A stretch of 64,000 nt of DNA from an uncultured Oscillospiraceae bacterium. GTDB lineage: Bacteria > Bacillota > Clostridia > Oscillospirales > Oscillospiraceae. Shown here piece after piece: positions 44,760-52,814 of this stretch. Positions within the stretch are counted from its first letter, which is position 1. Each line of letters starts with the position of its first letter. Made by a program: the position numbers and the translations under genes. The notes beneath the pieces were generated by a model that did no database searches, had not been told where the DNA came from, and saw only the letters and a program-made list of their open reading frames with translations. The DNA is taken from NCBI GenBank assembly GCA_947624985.1, contig CANQMO010000006.1:42238-106237 (forward strand), given 5' to 3'.

Positions 44760-45500
44760 ATGGCGGATACTATTCTTGAAATACGCCACCTCTCCAAGAG
44801 CTTCGGCTCCCATGAAGTGCTCAAAGACATCGACTTCACCGTCTCCAAAGGGGATGTGACGGCCATCATCGGGGCCTCCGGCTCCGGCAAGAGCACCCTT
44901 CTGCGGTGCGTGAACCTGCTGGAGACCCCCACCAGCGGGGAGATACTCTTCCACGGCAAGGACGTGACCGGCCGGGGGGTGAACGCCCCGGAATACCGGT
45001 CCCATGTGGGCATGGTGTTCCAGTCGTTCAACCTTTTCAACAACATGACCGTGCTGGAAAACTGTATCGTGGGCCAGGTGAAGGTGCTGAAAAGGTCCAA
45101 GGCGGAGGCCAGGGAGACCGCCCTGCGGTATTTGCAGTATGTGGGCATGGCGCCGTTCATCAACGCCCGGCCCCGGCAGATCTCCGGCGGGCAGAAGCAG
45201 CGGGTGGCCATCGCCCGGGCTCTGGCCATGGGGCCGGAGGTGCTGCTGTTCGACGAGCCCACCAGCGCTCTGGACCCGGAGATGGTGGGGGAAGTGCTTG
45301 CCGTCATGCAGCATTTGGCCGGAGAGGGCATGACCATGCTGGTGGTCACCCACGAGATGGCTTTCGCCCGGGACGTGTCCACCCAGGTGGTGTACATGAA
45401 CCAGGGGGTCATCTGCGAGCAGGGCCCGCCGGCGGACGTGCTGGAAAATCCCCAGCGGCAGGAGACCAGAGACTTTCTGGCCCGGTTCCGGAAGAATTGA
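44760..45500 (+). CDS. Amino-acid ABC transporter ATPase (GlnQ/HisP type)
   Basis: 246 residues, standard length. Walker [11 protein letters not shown], signature [15 protein letters not shown], Walker [13 protein letters not shown] and the switch [11 protein letters not shown] are all present. It powers lysine uptake with the preceding permease and binding protein. Last gene of the riboswitch-controlled operon; two hairpins follow. Confidence 0.95.
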   Translation: MADTILEIRHLSKSFGSHEVLKDIDFTVSKGDVTAIIGASGSGKSTLLRCVNLLETPTSGEILFHGKDVTGRGVNAPEYRSHVGMVFQSFNLFNNMTVLENCIVGQVKVLKRSKAEARETALRYLQYVGMAPFINARPRQISGGQKQRVAIARALAMGPEVLLFDEPTSALDPEMVGEVLAVMQHLAGEGMTMLVVTHEMAFARDVSTQVVYMNQGVICEQGPPADVLENPQRQETRDFLARFRKN

Positions 45501-45511
45501 ACAGATGATAC

Positions 45512-45577
45512 GGGGCGCGTTGCAAAACGCGCCCCACATTGTTGAGCGCCTCCCTCCGACGAGGGAGGCATATTTTT
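45512..45577 (+). terminator. Tandem hairpins ending the lysine transporter operon
   Basis: The first stem is GGGGCGCGTT/AACGCGCCCC (45512-45535). The second is GCCTCCCTC/GAGGGAGGC with a CGAC loop, followed by ATATTTTT (45548-45577), and has the better intrinsic-terminator form. Confidence 0.75.
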
Positions 45578-45595
45578 GGGCGCGGCGGGAAACGA

Positions 45596-45617
45596 GCCTC
45601 CCTCTCACGAGGGAGAC
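45596..45617. repeat. Second copy of the GCCTCCCTC-GAGGGAGGC palindrome
   Basis: GCCTCCCTC-TCAC-GAGGGAGAC is a near copy of the terminator palindrome 48 bp upstream, without a T-run. Two close copies suggest a small repeat family rather than two independent terminators. Confidence 0.55.
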
Positions 45618-45652
45618 GGAAGGAGAGATATGCAAAGGCGGGAAAATTTCAC

Positions 45653-45681
45653 TTGACATAAAACCCGTTTCGCATTAGAAT
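45653..45681 (+). promoter_or_regulatory. Promoter of rny
   Basis: TTGACA (45653-45658) and TAGAAT (45676-45681) are 17 bp apart, about 120 bp before the rny start. Confidence 0.8.
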
Positions 45682-45803
45682 TAATTAGTTACAGTAGTAT
45701 AAGTGGATGATTATGCTGCTGTTGCGTCCTTGATTGATCGGATGGGGTGCTTGATACCCGCCGTATGCAGAATTTCACAGGATGGGAGGTGTGTATACTT
45801 ACA

Positions 45804-47345
45804 ATGCCAATATGGTCATGGATCGTTCTGATCCTGGCGGGCCTTGCCCTGGGCTTCGGCTCGGGCACGATCTACCGCAAGCGTGTGAGCGAGCGGGAGA
45901 TAGGCTCGGCGGAGGAGGAAGCGAAGAGGATACTCAACGACGCCATAAGATCCGCGGAGAGCAAGAAACGGGAGGCCCTCCTGGAGGCAAAAGAAGAGAT
46001 ACACAAAAACCGCGCAGAATACGAGCGCGAAGTCAAGGAGAGACGAGCGGAGCTTTCCAAGCAGGAGCACCGCTTACAGCAGAAGGAAGAGCACCTGGAC
46101 AAAAAGACCGACGCCATCGATCGGAAAAACGAGCTTCTCACCAAGAAGATCTCCGAGGTGGAGGCCCAGCAGGAAGAGATCCAGAAACTCAAAAACAGCC
46201 AGCTTGAGGTGCTGGAGCGTATCTCCGGCTACAGTGCCGAGGACGCCAAGCAGCTTCTCATCGACTCTCTGGCAAGCGAGGTGACCCACGAACAGGCCGT
46301 CAAGGTACGGGAGATCGAGGCACAATTCAAGGAAGAAGCGGACCAGCGGGCCAGGGAGGTCATCGCTCTGGCCATCCAGCGCTGTGCCGCCGACCACGCC
46401 AGCGAGGTCACCGTCTCCGTGGTCAGCCTGCCCAATGACGAGATGAAGGGCCGTATCATCGGCCGCGAGGGGCGGAACATCCGCTCCATCGAAAATCTCA
46501 CCGGCGTGGACCTGATCATTGACGACACCCCGGAGGCCATCACGGTCTCCTGCTTCGACCCGGTCCGCCGGGAGGTGGCCCGGCTGGCTCTGGAGAAGCT
46601 CATCGCGGACGGACGCATCCATCCGGCCCGCATTGAGGAAATGATCGCCAAGGCCCAGAAGGAGGTCAACGCCACCATCAAGGCGGAGGGCGAGCGCGCC
46701 GTGTTCGAGACCGGTGTGCACGGCCTGCACCCGGAACTGATAAAGCTGCTGGGCCGCCAGAAATACCGCACCAGCTACGGCCAGAACGTGCTGAACCACT
46801 CCATGGAGGTGGCCCATATCTCCGGGCTCATCGCCGCGGAGCTGGGCGTGGACATCGCCACCGCCAAGCGGGCGGGGCTGCTGCATGACATCGGCAAGAG
46901 CATCGACCACGAGGTAGAGGGCAGCCACGTCACCATCGGCGTGGATATCGCCAAGAAGTACAAGGAATCCCCCGAGGTCGTCCACGCCATCCACGCCCAC
47001 CACGGGGACGTGGAGCCCCAGACGGTCATCGCCTGTATCGTCCAGGCGGCGGACGCCATCTCCGCCAGCCGCCCCGGCGCCCGGCGGGAGAACATCGAAA
47101 ACTACGTCAAGCGTCTGGAGAAGCTGGAGGAGGTATCCATGTCCTTCCCGGGTATCGACAGCTGCTATGCCATCCAGGCCGGCCGGGAGATCCGTATCAT
47201 GGTCAAGCCCGAGCAGGTCACCGAGGACCAGATGACGCTCCTGGCCCGGGACATCGCCAAGAAGATCGAGGAGGAGCTCACCTACCCCGGCCAGATCAAG
47301 GTCCATGTCCTGCGGGAGACGAAAGCGGTCGAGTACGCCAAGTAA
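45804..47345 (+). CDS. rny: Ribonuclease Y
   Basis: 513 residues. RNase Y is the membrane-anchored endonuclease that starts mRNA decay in Firmicutes. An N-terminal membrane helix (about 5-22) is followed by a long charged coiled coil (about 30-150), a KH domain ([21 protein letters not shown]) and an HD domain with [10 protein letters not shown] and [13 protein letters not shown]. Start chosen at MPIWSWI, with GGGAGGTG 12 nt upstream; an upstream GTG is possible. The last 52 bp of coding sequence before the final two codons are repeated at 61813-61864, marking the left edge of an inserted island. Confidence 0.95.
   Translation: MPIWSWIVLILAGLALGFGSGTIYRKRVSEREIGSAEEEAKRILNDAIRSAESKKREALLEAKEEIHKNRAEYEREVKERRAELSKQEHRLQQKEEHLDKKTDAIDRKNELLTKKISEVEAQQEEIQKLKNSQLEVLERISGYSAEDAKQLLIDSLASEVTHEQAVKVREIEAQFKEEADQRAREVIALAIQRCAADHASEVTVSVVSLPNDEMKGRIIGREGRNIRSIENLTGVDLIIDDTPEAITVSCFDPVRREVARLALEKLIADGRIHPARIEEMIAKAQKEVNATIKAEGERAVFETGVHGLHPELIKLLGRQKYRTSYGQNVLNHSMEVAHISGLIAAELGVDIATAKRAGLLHDIGKSIDHEVEGSHVTIGVDIAKKYKESPEVVHAIHAHHGDVEPQTVIACIVQAADAISASRPGARRENIENYVKRLEKLEEVSMSFPGIDSCYAIQAGREIRIMVKPEQVTEDQMTLLARDIAKKIEEELTYPGQIKVHVLRETKAVEYAK
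47287..47338 (+). repeat. Left direct repeat of the rny-linked island (attL-like)
   Basis: These 52 bp in the rny 3' end are identical to 61813-61864. After the repeat the left copy ends GCCAAGTAA and the right GCAAAATAA, both coding Ala-Lys-stop. Confidence 0.9.
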
Positions 47346-47370
47346 ATGCAAAAAGAGCAAAAAGAAACGT

Positions 47371-47450
47371 AAACGATCGTCCTCCGGCACAGGAGCATTG
47401 TATCGTTTTTCACAAATGGCATGGCTCTGAGAGCCATGCCATTTTCTTTT
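47371..47450 (+). terminator. Two terminators after the rebuilt rny stop
   Basis: First, AAACGAT and ATCGTTT enclose an inner CCTCC/GGAG pair and end in TTTTT (47371-47410). Second, ATGGCATGGCTC and GAGCCATGCCAT form a perfect 12-bp stem with a TGA loop, then TTTCTTTT (47416-47450). Both would belong to the inserted DNA if integration occurred within the repeat. Confidence 0.75.
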
Positions 47451-47460
47451 GTTACAAAGA

Positions 47461-47735
47461 ACCACGGGCTATGCCCGTGGGGCCAAAAAGGTTATACCTA
47501 TGCACAGGAACAGGGAATGAGCAAGAGAGGAAATAGGGAGACGTTATAGAAAACGTGGTTCCAAAAATTTGTAGAAGTTATGAGAGCTCGCAGAGCAAAG
47601 AAAGAAAACCCCACAGCCAATCAAATTGGCTGTAGGGCATGTGTGCGCAAGAAAGAGGTATCGTAGGCCTTTAGGCCAAGCCAGTAACACCCCTTATAGG
47701 GGTGGAGCAGGCCACCCGCTATGCGGGTGGTCCTG
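47461..47735. mobile_element. Hairpin-rich element with paired terminal stem-loops (IS200/IS605-like ends)
   Basis: CCACGGGC-TAT-GCCCGTGG (47462-47480) and CCACCCGC-TAT-GCGGGTGG (47712-47730) have the same shape: 8-bp stems with TAT loops. Between them lie further stems: ACAGCCAAT-CAA-ATTGGCTGT (47613-47633), GGCCT/AGGCC (47666-47677) and CACCCC/GGGGTG (47688-47704). There is no ORF. Subterminal hairpins of this kind mark IS200/IS605 elements, so this may be a non-autonomous derivative or a structured RNA. The rest of the gap to 47831 holds another TGCGGC/GCCGCA stem. Confidence 0.45.
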
Positions 47736-47831
47736 ACTGCGGCAGTTCATGGATGGGGATCATGCCGCAATATCCTTATGCGCCGTGCTTTAGCGCTCTC
47801 GCAGAGACAATAGAAACAAGGTTTGATTAAT

Positions 47832-47869
47832 ATCCGCTGACTTCACCTTGATAGGTGGGTTCAGCGGAT
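47832..47869 (-). terminator. Terminator of the tocopherol-cyclase-like gene
   Basis: ATCCGCTGA and TCAGCGGAT pair around an inner CACC/AGGT(G) helix. On the minus strand the hairpin begins at the stop codon and is followed by ATTAATC. Confidence 0.6.
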
Positions 47870-48729
47870 TATTTGTTATATTCATACTCAAACGACGCGT
47901 GGTTGGTCGTGAAGTCAAAAACCAGCTCTCCGCCGATCTCAAACCGATAGCGGGCCTTGCAGGCGGCGCTTTCATGGATAGTCCTTGACATCTCTCCTCC
48001 CACTGGTGCGTTCAGCGGATAAGACGCTTTCTCAATAAGACGCGCCATAAAAAGCTTGTCACGCTGCTTGACAGTTATCGCTTGATCGGCAATTTTCAGC
48101 GCGCTTGCGCCGAGATAGGTGGCGATCCTGTACTCCCGCCCCCGCCAAATGATCGCGCCAATAACGCCTGTGAAATGGAGCCCAAGCACCGGAATATCCG
48201 CGGCGCTCAGCATTAGCGAGCCCCCGTCGAAATGACACTGTGTCCAGATGTATTCCTTGGGAAACGACCGGCCGCGGTCACCCTCGATATATCCTGAAGC
48301 GTTGTCAAAGTTAAAAACATCACCGTTCACGCTCATTTCACCCGTGACGGAATGCATCATGCTGACGACGCTGTGGCGGCACTCCATGAACGGGACATAC
48401 CGAAACGGCCCCATTATATCATAGCGAATCGGCGTAAGCCGTCCGAAATATACCGCTCCTTCGACCGTGCAAGCGGTGTTTTTCAGTTTCATCCTTATAC
48501 CGCCCGCGTCAAAAACATTCTCCCCTATGCGCACGCCAAACTCTCGTGGGTTTTCCCGATATGCCTCATATGGAAAGTCGAATGTCCATGCGCCGCTATT
48601 GGTTATGAGCTGAACCGACGAGGAGCTTCCTTGCCCGGATTTATGCGCGGCGGGAATCACTGCTAAGGTCATGGAATCCTTCTGACACTTGAAATACCAC
48701 CCGCGAAAATGATCCACACAATCACCCAT
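47869..48729 (-). CDS. Tocopherol cyclase-like family protein
   Basis: 286 residues. The N-terminal HFRGWYFKCQK motif, the VQLIT strand and the GENVFDAGGI segment match the bacterial tocopherol-cyclase-like (PF14249-type) beta-barrel family. Bacterial members have no proven reaction, and true tocopherol synthesis is not expected here. There is no clear ribosome site before the annotated ATG, so the start is uncertain. It is the only minus-strand gene in the island and points towards the rny boundary. Confidence 0.75.
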   Translation of the reverse strand: MGDCVDHFRGWYFKCQKDSMTLAVIPAAHKSGQGSSSSVQLITNSGAWTFDFPYEAYRENPREFGVRIGENVFDAGGIRMKLKNTACTVEGAVYFGRLTPIRYDIMGPFRYVPFMECRHSVVSMMHSVTGEMSVNGDVFNFDNASGYIEGDRGRSFPKEYIWTQCHFDGGSLMLSAADIPVLGLHFTGVIGAIIWRGREYRIATYLGASALKIADQAITVKQRDKLFMARLIEKASYPLNAPVGGEMSRTIHESAACKARYRFEIGGELVFDFTTNHASFEYEYNK

Positions 48730-48893
48730 AATTAGTTTGAACGGAGATAGCGGGATTATTCATGAAAGGATCTTTTGCCCGCTTGCCGATGGTTGATGTC
48801 AGTGTAGCAAAAATACGGCTTTTTCAGTATGATCGGGAAGAACTTTGTGTAGTGTTAACAAAAAGCGAACGAGCAAACTTGTGGATTTGCCAA

Positions 48894-48934
48894 TTGACAA
48901 TGAATTCTGAATGCTGTATCCTGTATACAGTATA
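48894..48934 (+). promoter_or_regulatory. Promoter and FadR/GntR-type operator of the sugar-acid operon
   Basis: TTGACA (48894-48899) and TATCCT (48917-48922) are 17 bp apart. CTGTATACAG (48921-48930), a 10-bp palindrome of the kind bound by FadR-type GntR regulators, overlaps the -10 and start region and continues as TACAGTATA. The same TACAGTAT sequence overlaps the -10 of the regulator's own gene at 59512. The 280 bp between the two divergent genes otherwise shows nothing recognisable. Confidence 0.6.
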
Positions 48935-49009
48935 AAACGAGATGAGAGATTTGATCGGATGATGGTGCGCGTAGCGGCCATCCAACCAGTGGATATGGAG
49001 GGTGACGAC

Positions 49010-49942
49010 ATGAAACAATTGCGCGGGGTCGTGCCGATTTTGCCGGCGACCTTCAGCGAGGACGGCCGCTCTATCGACCATGAGAGCCTTGCCAACACGG
49101 TTGTGGCGGCGATGGACGACGGCGCGGATGCCGTGGCGCTTTTTGGGATCGTCACGGAGTTTTACAAGCTTTCCGATGACGAGCGGAAGGCGATGATCAA
49201 GACGACCGTTGCGGCGTCTTCCGGTCGTGTTCCCGTGATCGTCTCGGTCACCAGGAATTCGACGGAGCTCGCCGTGCAGGACGCAAGGCTGGCGGAGGAA
49301 CTGGGCGCCGACTGCCTGATGATGTTCTCTCCCCACTTTTTCCCGCCCTCTACCGCGCAGCTGCTGGATCATATCCAGGCCATTGCGGAGAGCGTGGATA
49401 TCCCGCTGATCATTCAATATACACCCGGCGTCGGCGGCGGGAAGCTGGAGGCGGAGGATATTTTTTCCATCCAGAGTCGTGTGCGCAACGAGATCTACCT
49501 GAAAGCGGAGCCGGTGCCCAACGGGCCGATCATCAGCCGCCTCATGGAACTGTCCGGCGGAAGCGCGCGGATTTTTATCGGCAACGCCGGATTCCATATG
49601 ATCGACGCGTTTCAACGCGGGGCCGTGGGCGTTATGCCGGGCAGCGCGGTGGTGAAGGTGTATAAGACGATCTATCAGTCGTTTATGAGCGGGGATCTGG
49701 AAAGCGCCTGGCGGCAGTACGGTGCCATCATGCCGCTGTTCCTGCTGATCAATCAGTCGGCGGAGATGCTCACGGCTTTTGAAAAGCGAATCTTGAAGCA
49801 GCGAGGAATCATCCGTTCCGACTGCTGCCGCAAGCCGTGCTTTACCATTGACCGGCAGTATTGGCAGACGGCCATGCGTCATTACCAGACCATCCGAGAG
49901 ACGATGGACGTGGGAAAAGACTACGACTTTTTTCATAGGTGA
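49010..49942 (+). CDS. DapA/NAL-family aldolase 1
   Basis: 310 residues, a (beta/alpha)8 class I aldolase of the dihydrodipicolinate synthase / N-acetylneuraminate lyase / keto-deoxy-sugar-acid aldolase superfamily. The Schiff-base lysine is Lys165 in EIYLKAEP and the conserved tyrosine is Tyr137 in IIQYTPG. The usual GxxGE loop is altered to GIVTEF. Given the neighbours it probably cleaves or forms a 2-keto-3-deoxy sugar acid to pyruvate plus aldehyde. Start chosen at MKQLRG, with GGAGGGTG 5 nt upstream. First gene of the long operon. Confidence 0.85.
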   Translation: MKQLRGVVPILPATFSEDGRSIDHESLANTVVAAMDDGADAVALFGIVTEFYKLSDDERKAMIKTTVAASSGRVPVIVSVTRNSTELAVQDARLAEELGADCLMMFSPHFFPPSTAQLLDHIQAIAESVDIPLIIQYTPGVGGGKLEAEDIFSIQSRVRNEIYLKAEPVPNGPIISRLMELSGGSARIFIGNAGFHMIDAFQRGAVGVMPGSAVVKVYKTIYQSFMSGDLESAWRQYGAIMPLFLLINQSAEMLTAFEKRILKQRGIIRSDCCRKPCFTIDRQYWQTAMRHYQTIRETMDVGKDYDFFHR

Positions 49943-49947
49943 AGACA

Positions 49948-51063
49948 ATGCTGAAGATCACGGATATTCAGACCATGGTATTTGAATCCCCCGTGCAGGA
50001 GGAGAAGTGGTACAAGCTGCCGATCCAGCGGCCATATACCAAATATCCGGAGGCGGACGCCATCCAGCGTCTGTACAGAACCGGCGGGATATTTGTCGTC
50101 AAGGTGGTGTGCAGCGACGGGGCGTATGGCTACGGCACGACCGGCACGTACAACGTGTGCCGGGATATGGTCGAACATTTTTTCCGCCCTCTGCTGGTGG
50201 GCAGCAACGCCCTGGAGATCGAGAGGCTGTGGGATGTGATGTTCAACGCCTCCCTGCCCTTTGGTCGCCGCGGCGCGGCTCTGATGGCCATTTCCGCTAT
50301 CGACACGGCGCTGTGGGATATCTTCGGCAAGGAGACGGGACTGCCCGTGTATCAGCTTCTTGGCGGCAAGGTACGGGAGGGAATGCGCTGTTACGGCACC
50401 GGCCCTCAGATCGAGCAGCACAAGGCCATGGGATATTTCGGCTCAAAGATCCCCATGCCCTACGGGCCGGAAGCGGGCGCCTGGGGAATGCGGGAGAATG
50501 AGGCTCGCGTCCGTCAGGTCCGGGAGTTCATGGGCGGGGACGCGGAGATCATGTGCGACTGCTGGTGCGGATGGGATTACCCCTACACGGTCAGAATGGC
50601 CGAAAGACTGAGGCCGTACGGCATCACATGGATCGAGGAACCGCTGATGCCCGACGATCTGGAGGGATACAGGCGGCTGCGTCCGGTCCTCAACCGCATG
50701 GGTATCCTGCTCACCACCGGAGAGCACGAACACACCCGGTGGGGAGCCCGGGAGCTGATCGACAAAGGGTGTGTAGATATCCTCCAGGCGGACGTGGAGT
50801 ATTGCGGGGGCGTGAGCGAGCTGAAAAAAATCATGAACTATGCCTCCGCTCACCATGTGCATGTGATCCCGCACACGCCCAGCGTTCCGGGAATGCATGT
50901 GATCATCAACAGCACCGCCTCTCCCTGCATCGAGCGCATCACCCTGGGCGCGACGCCGCTTTTCCTCACGGACTACGAGGAAAAGGATGGATATGTTTAT
51001 CTCTCCGATTCCCCCGGTTTCGGGATAGAGCTGAATCCGGATCTCACTAGGAGAGAACCGTGA
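49948..51063 (+). CDS. Enolase-superfamily sugar-acid dehydratase, L-rhamnonate dehydratase-like
   Basis: 371 residues. N-terminal capping domain and barrel domain of the mandelate racemase subgroup. SKIPMPYGP, CDCWCGWD (metal Asp), WIEEPL (metal Glu), TTGEHEHTRWG (metal Glu) and VIPHTPS (His) closely follow the L-rhamnonate dehydratase pattern. It should remove water from a 6-deoxy or related aldonate to give a 2-keto-3-deoxy acid. ATG at 49948 is preferred over the upstream GTG because AGGTG precedes it. Exact substrate unproven. Confidence 0.87.
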   Translation: MLKITDIQTMVFESPVQEEKWYKLPIQRPYTKYPEADAIQRLYRTGGIFVVKVVCSDGAYGYGTTGTYNVCRDMVEHFFRPLLVGSNALEIERLWDVMFNASLPFGRRGAALMAISAIDTALWDIFGKETGLPVYQLLGGKVREGMRCYGTGPQIEQHKAMGYFGSKIPMPYGPEAGAWGMRENEARVRQVREFMGGDAEIMCDCWCGWDYPYTVRMAERLRPYGITWIEEPLMPDDLEGYRRLRPVLNRMGILLTTGEHEHTRWGARELIDKGCVDILQADVEYCGGVSELKKIMNYASAHHVHVIPHTPSVPGMHVIINSTASPCIERITLGATPLFLTDYEEKDGYVYLSDSPGFGIELNPDLTRREP

Positions 51064-51146
51064 GAAGCGCGGCGACGGTATGTGTATAACAGCGGAACGT
51101 ATGCCGCTGTGGTGCAAAAAAATAAAAAAGAAAGAGGTATCGAGCA

Positions 51147-52202
51147 ATGAAAAAATTCCTGGCACTCCTTCTTGCGCTGGTCCTGATGCTGTCTCTGACC
51201 GGGTTTACCGCCGGTTCTAAACCCGCAGCGGCGGCGGAGAATGCTGACGGCGCCGCGCCCGACCCCTATGCCGATCTGGACCCGATCAAGATCCGCGTGC
51301 TTGTGACTGGCCTGGAGGACGAGACAGGCAGCATCGCCGTGAAGAACATCACCGACATGATCACCGAGCGCAGCGGCGGAAAGATCACCTGCGAACTGAC
51401 CTATGGCGCTTCCACCATCTACAACGGCGAGCCGGAGATCTTTGACATGGTTCGCTCGGGGACCTGCGAGATCGCAAACTTTGCCTTGACCCAGTGCAAC
51501 GCCTACGCGCCTGAAGTGGATGTCACCTGCTGGCCGTACGTGTTCGAGAGCAAGGATCACCTGATGACCTTCTTCCAGAGCGAGGCGGGCGACGCCCTCA
51601 TCGGCAAGATCGAGGATCAGGCCGGCATCAAGCACCTGTTTACCACCTTCGGTGGCTGCCGCGTGGTCACCACGGAGGGCATTGAGGTGCGCAAGCCGGA
51701 GGATCTGGCGGGCGTTAAGCTCAGATGTATGGACAGCGCCATCTATGTGGCCGGCATCAACGCCATGGGCGCGACCGCTGTCCCCATCACCTGGGGCGAG
51801 ACCTATTTCTCCCTGCAGACCGGCGTGGTCGACGGCCACGAAAACGCGCCCAGCGTCATCTTGCAGAACAACATCTACGAGGTGCAGGACACGCTGAGCC
51901 TGACCAATCACCTGTATTCCCTCACGTCCTACTTTGCCAACGGCGAATGGTTTGACAGCCTGCCCGAGGCGTATCAGGACCTGATCCTGGATTGCTACGC
52001 GGAGGGCGCCACGACCTACGCCGACGAACTCGACGAAATGAACACCGGTTTTGTGGAGGATCTGGCGGAGAACGGGATGAAAATAGTCGACGATGTGGAC
52101 ATCCAGGCTTTCGTGGAAGTCACCAAGGACGCCTTTATGGAGCGCTATGCCGACGAGCCCGATTTCATCCAACTCTATGAAGACATCAAATCCGTCCTGT
52201 AA
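51147..52202 (+). CDS. TRAP transporter substrate-binding protein (DctP family)
   Basis: 351 residues. The signal peptide lacks a lipobox (LSLTGFTAGS where related proteins have a Cys). DctP fold: KITCELTYGASTIYNGEPEIFDMVRSG, LAGVKLRCMDSAIYVAGINAMGA with the conserved Arg, and YFSLQTGVVDGHENAP. It binds an acidic substrate such as a sugar acid and feeds the Q/M membrane subunits. AAAGAGGTATCG precedes the ATG. Confidence 0.9.
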   Translation: MKKFLALLLALVLMLSLTGFTAGSKPAAAAENADGAAPDPYADLDPIKIRVLVTGLEDETGSIAVKNITDMITERSGGKITCELTYGASTIYNGEPEIFDMVRSGTCEIANFALTQCNAYAPEVDVTCWPYVFESKDHLMTFFQSEAGDALIGKIEDQAGIKHLFTTFGGCRVVTTEGIEVRKPEDLAGVKLRCMDSAIYVAGINAMGATAVPITWGETYFSLQTGVVDGHENAPSVILQNNIYEVQDTLSLTNHLYSLTSYFANGEWFDSLPEAYQDLILDCYAEGATTYADELDEMNTGFVEDLAENGMKIVDDVDIQAFVEVTKDAFMERYADEPDFIQLYEDIKSVL

Positions 52203-52321
52203 GCTCACCTGACGACTGAGGTCCCGCGCCGAGGGGGACTGCCGCACGGGGATAACCGGGCAGCAGTTCCCTATGCGCGGACCCTGGGTGTCCGTCGGAA
52301 CAGTCTGTTTGGGAGGAGACA

Positions 52322-52813
52322 ATGAAAAAAGCACTGCGTTTTTTAGACCGCAACGCGGAGACGATCATTCTCGTGATTTTTGGCTCCGTCCTGTGCCTTT
52401 CGGTGACGCTGCAAGTGGCGACGCGGCTTTTAAACCACCCGTTTTCCTGGACGGAGGAGGTGGCGCGTTTCGCGTATGTCTGGTTCAGCCTGCCTGGGAT
52501 CGCCTTTGGGATCAAGGCGGATTCGCAGATCCGCTTTGAGCTGATCATCGGGAAAATGCACGGCAGATTCCGCGCGTTTTGGGAGGTAATCCTGCAGCTC
52601 GCCGTACTGGCGATATGGATATTTATCCTCTATCTCTGCTTTGATTTTATCGAGTTTGGGCACAACAGGAAGGCGCCTGCTCTCAATGTGTCCATGGATA
52701 TTTTGAATTACAGCATCGTCTTGGGCAGTGTCTGCTGCGTGATCCGCACACTGCAGAAGGTGATCGAAAATCTTCGTGCCGCGCTGAAGCGCCCGGACGG
52801 AAAGGAGACATGA
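52322..52813 (+). CDS. TRAP transporter small membrane subunit (DctQ)
   Basis: 163 residues with four membrane segments and the family pattern FSWTEEVARFAYVWFSLPGIAFGIKADSQIRF. It couples DctP to DctM. GGGAGGAG precedes the ATG, and it ends 1 bp before the DctM gene. Confidence 0.9.
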   Translation: MKKALRFLDRNAETIILVIFGSVLCLSVTLQVATRLLNHPFSWTEEVARFAYVWFSLPGIAFGIKADSQIRFELIIGKMHGRFRAFWEVILQLAVLAIWIFILYLCFDFIEFGHNRKAPALNVSMDILNYSIVLGSVCCVIRTLQKVIENLRAALKRPDGKET

Positions 52814-52814
52814 G

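Noticed and set aside
47649-51144. 15-bp match AAGAAAGAGGTATCG at 47649 and near 51130
   Set aside because: A match of this length between two purine-rich sites is expected by chance in 64 kb, and one copy is simply a ribosome site.
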